Below, in pieces: positions 42,476-53,647 of a stretch of DNA of 64,000 nt. Origin of the DNA: Bimastos eiseni (taxonomy: Eukaryota > Annelida > Clitellata > Crassiclitellata > Lumbricidae); assembly GCA_959347315.1 (NCBI GenBank), contig OY365818.1:1934741-1998740 (forward strand). The letters are read 5' to 3'. Each line of letters begins with the position of its first letter. The first letter of the stretch is position 1. The notes beneath the pieces are model-generated. The model was not told the origin of the DNA, searched no databases, and worked only from the letters and a program-made list of their open reading frames with translations. The translations under genes and the position numbers were made by a program.

Positions 42476-42891
42476 TCTGGGTAATCCCTTTACGAATTGG
42501 CTGATCAACTAATCAACTGTTTTGTGAATGAATGATTGCTGTCTTGTCATCTTTCTTCTTATCTGAAGTTAACAAACGTAGTTGGTTGATCGATCTACAT
42601 TTGTAATTAATATTAATTATAACTCTAGCCGTTTCTTTCCCTTTTGTTGAATCATTTAAAATTAGTCCTTTGGGATTGGCACTATCCGATAAAGATCTGG
42701 GTAATCCCTTTACGAATTGGCTGATCAACTAATCAACTGTTTTGTGAATGAATGATTGCTGTCTTGTCATCTTTCTTCTTATCTGAAGTTAACAAACGTA
42801 GTTGATTGATCGATCTACATTTGTAATTAATATTAATTATAACTCTAGCCGTTTCTTTCCATTTTGTTGAATCATTTAAAATTAGTCCTTT
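42451..42891 (+). repeat. Recent 220-bp tandem duplication
   Basis: TGGGATTGGCACTATCCGAT starts both copies (42451 and 42671). The two 220-bp units differ at only about two positions seen by eye (GTTGGTTG/GTTGATTG and TCCCTTTT/TCCATTTT). The unit includes the last part of a family A repeat and unique AT-rich DNA. Confidence 0.95.
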
Positions 42892-43205
42892 ATTTTCCAG
42901 GCTTATAATTATTCAGACAGGTTATCTGTCACTATTAATAGATTAGTCAAAGCAATTTATTTAACTTGTTAACACTAAATAGTGTCTAGCTATGATTCCG
43001 ATTTCTTGATCTATACCCAAGCAGTGGACTACTCTACAGAAACTCCTCCATTGCTTACATTTATTCGTACACATCGCCGCCAAACGTATAACGTCAGGAA
43101 CTGATGATGATAATGATGCTTATTGTTATTATTATTCTTATTATAATATTTATTATTATTAATGTTATTATATCTATGTGGTCTTTGGTTTTCTCTGTTG
43201 TACAG

Positions 43206-43818
43206 TGACGCCATCTGATGGGAAACTTACTAAGAGTGTTGACGAACCGCGATTGCGATTCGCCAAATCGCGTCGATATCTTCGTCGACTTTGAAAGTAA
43301 GCGACGCCACTTGGCAGTAGACTATAGTCACTATACTCTCTTTTACTCCTCTAGATGATGATGGTGGTGACGATGACATTGGTGGTGGTGATGATGATGG
43401 TTCATACATACATACGTACGTAAGTTCATAGATACATACAGAGACACATACATAGACACATACATACATATATACATACATACACACATACATATATACA
43501 TACATACATATATACATACATACACACATACATATATACATACATACACACATACATATATACATACATACACACATACATATATACATACATACACACA
43601 TACATATATACATACTTACATATATACATACATACACACATACATATATACATACATACATAGACCTACGTTCATAGATTTATTGCTGACTATTTCCATA
43701 TAACTCGGATTCAAAACGAATTTCTAATTATATCATGGTTGGTTGGTTGGTTAATAATAAATTATTCATTTGTTCATTCATTGATGCACTGAAACAAGCA
43801 CATATATATGTACTTCAG

Positions 43819-43873
<55 letters not shown>

Positions 43874-43918
43874 ATATGTATGCATGTATGTATGCATGTA
43901 TGTATGCATGCATGCATG

Positions 43919-43965
<47 letters not shown>

Positions 43966-45152
43966 TGCATAGTTTTTCTAATAGATGTATTTTTACTTCA
44001 CAGTGACGATTAGCATCATTTAGACCTTCACAGCCTCTGAGTAGATATCCTGAAGGGGTGCTATATAAATGTTTCATTGCATTACATGAAAGTGCATACA
44101 TAATGTACATACACACATACATACAAACATACATACATGCATACATACATACATGCATACATACATGCATACATACATACATGCATGCATACATACATAC
44201 ATGTATACATACATGCATGCATACATACATGCATACATACACACATACACACACATACATACATACGTATATATATACATACATACATACATATATACAT
44301 ACATGCATACATACATACATACACACACACACATACATACATACACACATACATACATGCATGCATGCATACATACATACATGCATACATACATACATGC
44401 ATACATATACACACATACATACATACATACGTGCATGCATACATACATACATGCATGCATGCATACATACATACATACATGCATACACACATACATACAT
44501 ACATGCATGCATACATACATACATGCATACATACATACATACATACATGCATACACACATACACACACACATACATACATACATGCATGCATGCATACAT
44601 ACATACTCAAACAACCACCTGCATGGACTGTGTCGTGTTACGCTAAGATGCTCTGCCTACGGACCTGGAGCTTCCAGTCTGGACTCAGGTACAATCCGTT
44701 CTCAAAATGGCAGACACGATTCTTCAGGAACTGAGCGTATATCGAGGCGCCTCAAACGAAATCAGAGACGTAAGTCAACGTTACTTTCACGCGCACGTTT
44801 ACGACGTAATGCACTGTAAATGTAACAGCTGCAGATGTAATGCAACTTTACGAGCACATTTTCATTTAGACGCATTTGCTTTTTGATTGATTGACGAATT
44901 GACTGACTGATTTGCTTTTTGATTGACTGAGTGATTTATTTTACTAGTGTTTGATTAGTGTATTGACTTATTGATTGACTTATTGATTGACTTATTGTTT
45001 GACTCACTTATCGGTTGATTGACTGATTGATTGTTTTCAGTGGATTGTCTGCTCTGTTGAGTGATTGATTTCCTTAGCAATTTCTGGAGACTGTCTCTAT
45101 CTCACTCCTTTTATCCCACCACCACCTCCCTCCCTCTATCTGTCTGTCTGTC

Positions 45153-45183
<31 letters not shown>

Positions 45184-48100
45184 GTATGTCTCTGTCTCTC
45201 TCTGTGCCCCTGTCTGTCTGTCTGTCTCTCACTCACTCTCTCGTCTTTCCGACAGAGCTGCGTCTAATTGTCTGGTGGGAGAGCACGCGGATGTGACCGG
45301 GCCTAGGATGCTGGGTGATTAATGTGGGCAATAATTGTCTGGTCTGTTTCCGGTCTCTGGTTGTAGGCCACAGTCGATCTACTCTTAACACACTGCCCCA
45401 CTTACAGACATAAATGCTAACGTACAGTACCAGTCCAAAGCCTTGGTAACTAGGAGGGGGACGCCAATGATCATTGTTATCACACAGTGTCGTTAAGCTG
45501 AAGCTAGTACTTAATACTACCACTGTTCGCGCTCTGGCAGTGCCAGTCCACTGATGATATTAGCTTCGTCGGGTATTAGTGTTTTCTGACTGGTTGAGTC
45601 AGTAGGTCTTCTCTAGGCTTCCACGGATCTAGTCTTATCGTCTGACTTGTAAAGGGGTGGGGCGTCCAACTTGGCTTCCCCTTCCCCTTGATCTATTCCT
45701 CCCCAAACGGGGTATGCCCGGCACGACGAGAATTCCTCGGTTGCTGCCCCTCGATGGGCGTGGATTTCCGGGGAAACTGGATACCGATTGGTTAGGCTGA
45801 GTGGAATGTCAGGGTCGGCGGTGGTCTTGATCATAATATCGGTTTAATCGTATTTCTCGTTCGTTCGTTCTTCGTCTCCCTTGTGCCTCCTCCAGTTTCC
45901 TCTTCTTTCTCCTCCTGCTCCTCCTCCTCTTCGGATGCTTCTCTGCTTCACTTTCTCATAATTTTTCGTCTTCTTTCTTGTTTTTCATTTCCTCCTCCAT
46001 GTTTTTCTCTGCGCATTCTACAATTCTCTCTTGCTTCATTTTCCTCCTTTACATCCTTCTTGTGTCGTATACTCCTCTTCCATCTCCTCCTCGTTATAGT
46101 CTTCCTCTGCTTCCTCCTCTTTTTCCATTTCCTCCCCTTCGACTCCCTTCTACTCCTCTTCCATTCCCTTCTGCTCCTCCATTCCATCCTCCTCCATTCA
46201 TTCCATAGTCCTCCCTTCCCTAATACTCCTCCTCTTCGTCTTCCCTTCCTCCTTTCCTTCCATTCACTTTTCTTCCTCCCTTTCCTCACCATTTCCTCCT
46301 CACTTCCCTGCTTCTCCCTTACCTCCTCCATTCTCTCCTCCTCTTCTTCGTCTTCCGCACTATTCCACTTCCACCTTTCCTCTTCCTACGCCGCTTCCTG
46401 GCTATATTATATCCCTCCTTAATCATGGACGGGAGGCAGCGGAGAGGGGCAGCAGGGGGGCGCAGGTGCCCGGCGCCCAGACTGACTCACTGTCGGGCTC
46501 TCAGGAAAACGCCAGCCTCTGAAACATAATCACCATCAACATCATCAGCTCAAACGACCACAGCACCAACAGCTACAAATACGCAACTCTCACCTTTGAC
46601 CTATGACGTATACATGGTATTTACACACTGCTTCCCTGTGTTTGTCTGTCTTTGTGTTTATGTCGTTTCTCCAGTCTGTCTGTCTGTCTGTATGTATGTA
46701 TGTATGTATGTATGTATCTCTGTGTATGTATCGCTTCTCCTCTTAGTGGCTGTGTTTGTATCTGTATGTCTGTGTATGTATGCATCTGTCTATGTATCGC
46801 TCCTCCTCCTCTTAGTAGTCTGTCTGTAACTCTGTGTATGTGTGCATGGTTTATGTCAGTTGGATCGAAGATGAGAAGCCAACAAACACACATTCAGACA
46901 TACACACATACGGAGAAACAGACTCAGACAAACCCACACGTACATTCTGACAAACACATACGGTTTCCATTTGACGGCATTGTGTGATGGCAGATATTAT
47001 TATCGTTGCCCTCCTCCTCCTCCTCTATCCAAGCTTTGGACTGGCACTGTTGGAATGCAAAAAATGGGAGGGTTGTTAACATAAGTGGAAGTAGTTTCAG
47101 TTTAACGACCAATCAATCAATCATAAATAGCTGATATAGCGCCCCTTCAAGATATCTACTTAGAGGCGACATATGTGTGATATCGAAGATCATTATCGTT
47201 GCCCTCTTCCATTATTCAACCCTGGGACTGGCACCGCCTGAGTGCAAGCAGTTTCGGAGTATTAGTATTATTTGTAGTTCCAGTTTAACGATATTGCTGT
47301 CAGTAAGAAATCAATCTTATTATTGGCATCCTATTATACAATCGTCCATTGCTGTCCGACTGCATCGCCTAACTTCCTATTACATTTCAAAGCGGTATTT
47401 TCTAGCTCGTCGTCGTCCGATAACAAACAGCGCCGCCTGGCGTCCGGGAAATTGCTCTGCGCGCAAAGACTGCGTGCGCCTCGGTCGATAGCTCCGAGAA
47501 TTATCGATCCTCGTTGCTGATACGCTTATGGAACGGCAACGACGTTTTATGACGCTTTCCGGGTCATGACGTGCGTCACGTGACGCGTTCCGCCCGCGTG
47601 ACGCGCGTCAAATGACGTCATTCCGCTGACGTGTTTTTCCCGTCGCTGTTTCTGTTTGTTTGGTATTCAATTGTGACGGGAAGCGCTCACAGCTTGTCGA
47701 GATGAATAGACGTTTTGTTTACGGGAACGTTTATAGGGATGGATGAAACCAATGAATAAGAAAGCAGTCGGTGATCTGTTATGGTCTTAGGGAGGGAAGG
47801 AATCTATATTACTAGAGGAATGCTGTAATATTAGCAGTACTCGTCAGGTATACGTGTACACAGATGTAAACATAGATGTCGCCCCAATTAAAATTTTGCT
47901 GCTAATTGAAAAGGTGATGTTTTAGACCTCCGAAAGCTTTTTTTGCTCACCTAGTTTTCCGTCAGCTTATCTTCAGAACTGAAAGTTAACGAATCGGCTT
48001 GGGCGGGCGGGTGGGTGGGTGGATGGGTGGGTGGAGACAGACAGACAGAGAGAGAGATGGTGTGAAAAGGCGCCGCCTACCGATTGCAAAATGACTAGAG

Positions 48101-48579
48101 GGTTTAGAACCGGTGAGTCTTGGACCGGCGTAGAGCGGTTTCTCCGTCTGACATATTATTAATTAGCCTAATTATCCGACTGGATTATTCATGACTTCGT
48201 TTTAATTAGGCAGCTCTTACTTCCTTGTCTTGACGCCGGGCCATGTGTTTACTTGCTGGGAATATATAATTCATTTGAACGATCGGGTCTGACTCAACTC
48301 CGTCTGTTGTATGCATCTAATATATCTATATATATATACATATATATATATCATTTATTTATATATACATATACAGTATACACTCACTTTTCTATGTTTA
48401 TATATATATATATATTATGACGCATTCGTTTGTTCTCGTCTAGATATCAATATGATATTGATATGTATATATATCTATATAACATAAATATATATATATA
48501 TATGTATATGTGTATATATATATATTTATTTATATATATGCTACTCACAAACACGTTACACATGATGGCGCATACGTGC

Positions 48580-48647
<68 letters not shown>

Positions 48648-49755
48648 TATTTACATAATAACAGTGTGTCGTGTGTATAAATATCTTTTATTGCAATGGT
48701 TATGGTGCATTTGCATGTGAGCTGGTGACGATTATCCTGGTTTCTGTGGATATATTTGGTGATATCATGCGGTCAATCATTTACCATCAGTCTATCTATC
48801 ACTGTTACTACAGACCCTGTGCTGTGAGTTGGGTTTTTCACAGCTATGCCGCTCTTAAGGGATACCCACGTCATGTGGGGAACTGGGGTGGGGGGAGAGG
48901 GGGTGCGGGACAGGTTCGTATGCACTGCCCAAAAGACGACGGGTGCAAGGACCAGAGTGTTCCAGGGGGGGTCTATCTTGAGGGAGGAGGGACGGATGGC
49001 GTGTCTTATTATGATTTATTTAATATAAATGGCGGATGATAATAGGGAAGAGGAAGGGAGCGAGGATCGAGGGGGAGCTTTCCCCGGATAGGATCACGTG
49101 TTCTGTCTGTATGTATGTCTGTCTGTGTGTATGTATGTATGTATGTATGTAAGTTTCGAGGACAGTGCTACTGGGTACGTTTCTCAAGAGGCGAATGCTC
49201 GGTTCCACAGCTGATTGGTTCGGTCTCCTTTCCTCTTCTCTTCGCGTCTCTCTTCCCTTCCCTCTTGTCCTATCGTTGCAGTCCGTCTTTTCTCTGTTGT
49301 CCTCTCCGCTTTTCTTCCATTCTCTCCAGTCCTCTCCCTTCTGCTCCTCTTCCCTTCTCTCTTCTCCCCTTCTACTTTTTAATTATTAACTTCTAGTGCG
49401 CCGTTGCTTAATGGAAAAAGCATCGAGCGATGACGCTTCAAAATAATCCACTCTCGGTTCTATCTATCCGTTAAGACGTAGACCTCAGCCCGCGGGGTGA
49501 ATTAACTCGTTAATTACTAATTAAATGGCTGCACCCTCTCCCTCTACCCTCATGTGCCAAGTGGAAGGGATCATCTGGGCGGCTGCAGCTGGTGTGGATG
49601 GTTTGGTCGACCAGGGACGGAGGAGGAGGCGAGGGAGGGAGGGAGGGAGGGAGAGAGCTGGCTTTGCATGGCATACGATGAGCGGTCGAAAGCCTATTAA
49701 TAATGCAGATTGGCGGTCGCTCCTACCCTAGCGTAGGTGTGTGCGTGGTTGTGTG

Positions 49756-49798
<43 letters not shown>

Positions 49799-52700
49799 GT
49801 CTTTGTGTTTGGGTGGTTTCTTGCGGTTATGTAGATGTGTGTGTTCGAACAGATATTTCGTTACAACGATGTCCCTCCAACCAGAACCAACCAATCCTCC
49901 CGCCCTACACAGCTTTCGCTTCAGCTACTCCCTGTATGCACGTTTGTCTGGGTGTGTGTGCGTTTAGGTGTGTGTACGTGTGTCTGTTTGTATGTCCTTG
50001 TGTCTGTGTGCTTCGTTCTCATTGCGTAAGTGTGCGTGTGATTCTTTTGATTCTTTTCTGGTGCGTTTTTCTGTCTCTGACGAAAATCGTTATGTATTTT
50101 TCATTGGGTACGTTTCTGTTGTAGGCAATTTCAAATCCTAAGGCAGAGAATTGTCAGGAGAAGGCGTGGGCAACCGTCGTTCCTTTGGTCTCACAACTCA
50201 AGAAATATTACGAGTATTCCATAGCCCTAGGTAAGGGATCAAAAGGGTGTCAATAATATGCTGAGGAACCGAGTTCGATACCCATATCCCCCGTAAGGTC
50301 GACTAGTCCTTCTTTCACTAGGACATCGTTCGTCCATACTGTGCTTGTAATCATACTGCGGTTTGTCAGTTTGAAATTAATTGCAAATTGTCATTATTTG
50401 TTCTAGTTGAACGTGGCTATGGTGTTCTATCTCTGTGTTCTCTCTGTGTTCTTCCTGTTACATGAACGATGTGGCTGGGTTTGTTTAATATCCCTAAACA
50501 ACAGAGCTGTCTGTGTTTGCATTGACTGACCTTATCGATGGACTCATCTTTGACTATAAACTAATTGGATTTACGAAAAGCCGTGTTTTTTGTGAGCGTT
50601 CGTAAATGCTGGACATGCGTTTTGTGTGACATGTAGTATTAACCGAAAGCTGTATTTTGATTATTTAGCTTAAACGATGGAGATCTGGTTGCTCAGCATA
50701 TCATAAACAATAGTGATCTGTTTGTCTGATGTAAAGTAAGCAATAGGGATGTTTCTATGTAAGGTAAAGTGAACAATTAAGGACAAAGTTTGTGTATAAC
50801 ATAACATTAAGAGCGTTGTGTTTGTATTTAACGTAACAGAAACAACCGTTCCGAACCTGTTGAGCGTACTCTGTTCGAACAACATGACTCCTCGTCGACA
50901 TCTCGAGACGCAGCAAGCCCTCTTCAAACAGTTCGCTGAGATTCTTGACTTCACGCTTAAGTTCGACGATCTCAAAGTAGGTCAACGATCGATGAACTGG
51001 CGCTATATAAATGACGTTGGGCATACTTGTGTGTGTGTGTCTGTCTGTCCGTCCGTGTTGATGTGTTGATGATGATGATGATTTCGTTTTTTATTGGATT
51101 TTTGATATTAGATGTTGGACTTGAGGACTAGAGCCATTCAAGTGGGCTCTCATATTCTTGCATACTTGTATACTTGCATACTTGTATATTCATCTACACA
51201 CATACATCTACACAATATTTTGACTCTTGAGGGATTATAGTTTCATTCGAAAAAAATAATAATGATAATAATAATGATATTAAATATTATAAAAATGCTG
51301 ATTATATTAGTAATTATTATAGTGATTCTAGTTATAATACCAATATTAAATATAATAATGATACTAATTATAATAATAATAGTGATAATAATATTAGGTA
51401 ATATAATAAAGAGATAATAAATAGATTAATTATAATGATAATAGTTATAATAATAATATAAAATATTATGACAATACTGATTATATTAATAATGATTGTA
51501 ATTATAATAATAATAAATTAATTAAATGTAATAATAACACTGATTGTAATTATACTGGTTATAATAATGATTATAGTTATATAGTAATATTAAATAAAAT
51601 ACTACTGCTAATTATGACGATTATTATTGTTATAATAATAATGTGTGGTCAGTAATGACTTAATGATCATAGTAAGACTTACCATCTAATTGACATCATA
51701 CAACATTGTGTGTTAGCTCTAATTAATTATTGATTAATTATTATTTCTTCTCAGATGACGAATCCTGCCATTCAGAATGACTTCAGTTACTATCGCAGGA
51801 CCCTCAGTCGAATGAAGATGTCGGGCGAGGTAACATGTTGAAACTATCGTCATTTATTCAACTATCTAATCATAATAATCGTAATTATCAATGCCCGTTA
51901 CGTCACACGGCAGACACTGTATCGTATTGTATTTGATAATTTATATAGCGCCGTGGTGAATCAGTGGCACTCCCAGTGTGAGATCTCTGAGGGTAAAAAA
52001 ATGTTTTGAGGAGGATGAAAATAGAGCCTGAGAAGGTCTGGTAATGTGTAGAGATGGGGAAGAGCATTCCATAGACCGGGCCCATTGGTGGGTGGTGAAG
52101 GATCAAGTTTGGGCCATAGCGGTCCTAGCTCGTGGAGCAATGAGAACATGCTAGTCAAGGGAGCGGAGAGGTCGACGATAGTCTGCAGAAAGAGGGGAAG
52201 GAGTTCAATCATATTTATTTACCATAGAGTAATGGATGACACAGTGGGGCGCATGTAGCTCAGGAACAGAGTTCGATACCCGTATCCCAGTACGGTTGAC
52301 TAGTCATTCTTTCGCTAGGTGGTGGCGTTGGTAAAATCAGATGTATAACATAATTGGCGCCTTGCTTGGCTGCCGACGGTCAAATTCGACTCTGTAATAA
52401 CTCGTCATCATTCGTTCATATTGTACTTGTAATCATACTGTGGTTTGTCAGTTTGAAATTAGACGAATATTATTATAATTATTATTATTATTATTGTTGT
52501 CGTTTGGTATTGACAGGAAATCCATCAGACGAACTTCGAAGTGAGCGACGCGATCGCCAATCGAATGTCTCTGTTCTACGCTGATGCCACTCCCATGCTA
52601 AAGGTGCTCAGCGACACGACGTGCAAGTTCGTTACAGAGGTTGGATCTATTTTGTCTGTCTCTGTGTTGGTTACGTTCAAACTTTCCATAATCGATGTAA

Positions 52701-53527
52701 TGTAATCAAGCATTGATATAGCACCTCTCGAATCAGCTGCGCTCGTGCAAGGGAAATCAGGAAAACAGGAAAGTCTTAAGGCTTATCTGGAACTGGGAAG
52801 GTAAGAGGGTCAGTAATTCCAGGCACGGGGACAGTGGAAGACTGTTACAAGCTGAGGGAGCAAAATAGGCAAAGCTCTTTGACTGGGCCGTGGCAGAGCG
52901 CATGCGCGGAACAGCAAGACGGCCGCGAGTGGAAGATCGCAAGGTGAAGAGGACACCAAAATGCAGAAAAGCTTCAGGTAGGTCGGGGCCACCCCAACTA
53001 GAGAGTCGTGCATAAGGGAAATTGTTTTAAACTGTTGAATTAGGAGCCATTGAAGGTGGTCCCGAATAATGCAAAAAATGTTGGCAAACTTTGGAATGCC
53101 ACGGTGGCCTATCATCAATGTGGATGACACCGTTAGCAGGATCTAGGGAGTAAAGGGAGTATGATGCTCTTGGAGCATCATACTCCCTTTCGAACATTAC
53201 ATTTTAAGCATTACACCTAGCAAACTTCTACTAACTATCACCTGTATATGATGAACTTGCTGTGTAAGTTAAGGTCAACGAAAACAACTTAATATGGGTT
53301 ATGTTGAGCCGTAAGATGTTTTTAGTGTTTGTCTGTCTCTGTGCCACTGTGCCGGTCGTTTTATATGTGTGTGTGTCTTTCCAGAACAAAGAACTTCCGA
53401 TTGAGAATACGACCGATTGTCTTAGCACAATGGCTTCCATTTGCCGCGTCATGATAGAAAATCCGTAAGCAATAATTACTACACATGACCATGTCTGTCT
53501 GCACTGTTTTGTTCTGCTCTGTTCTGC

Positions 53528-53564
<37 letters not shown>

Positions 53565-53604
53565 GTATGTGTGTCTGTCTGTCTCCGTATGTGTGTGTTA
53601 GGTT

Positions 53605-53647
<43 letters not shown>

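Larger units (their letters stand above)
30175..43205. other. Intergenic / CYRI 5' intron region, no gene seen
   Basis: About 13 kb between the CABIT gene and the first CYRI coding exon. It probably contains the divergent promoters and non-coding 5' exons of both, but none can be placed by eye. The identifiable content is SINE families A, B, C and E, LINE tails, a foldback element, simple repeats, hairpins and one assembly gap. A 66-codon minus frame at 32489-32689 and an 88-codon one at 38529-38795 are possible but unproven exons. Confidence 0.55.

Noticed and set aside
43820..44819. Several overlapping frames of 170-264 codons
   Set aside because: Products of the CATA/CATG array. All frames are open and low in complexity, and only 44648-44769 inside them is a real exon (CYRI exon 2).
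45883..46422. 179-codon Ser/Leu/Phe ORF and 127-codon basic ORF on the other strand
   Set aside because: Compositional consequence of a pyrimidine-rich tract inside CYRI intron 2.
49390..49490. tRNA-like sequence around GCCGTTGCTTAATGGA
   Set aside because: The B-box (GGTTCTATC) is poor and no related copy was found in the window, so I could not support either a tRNA or a SINE.
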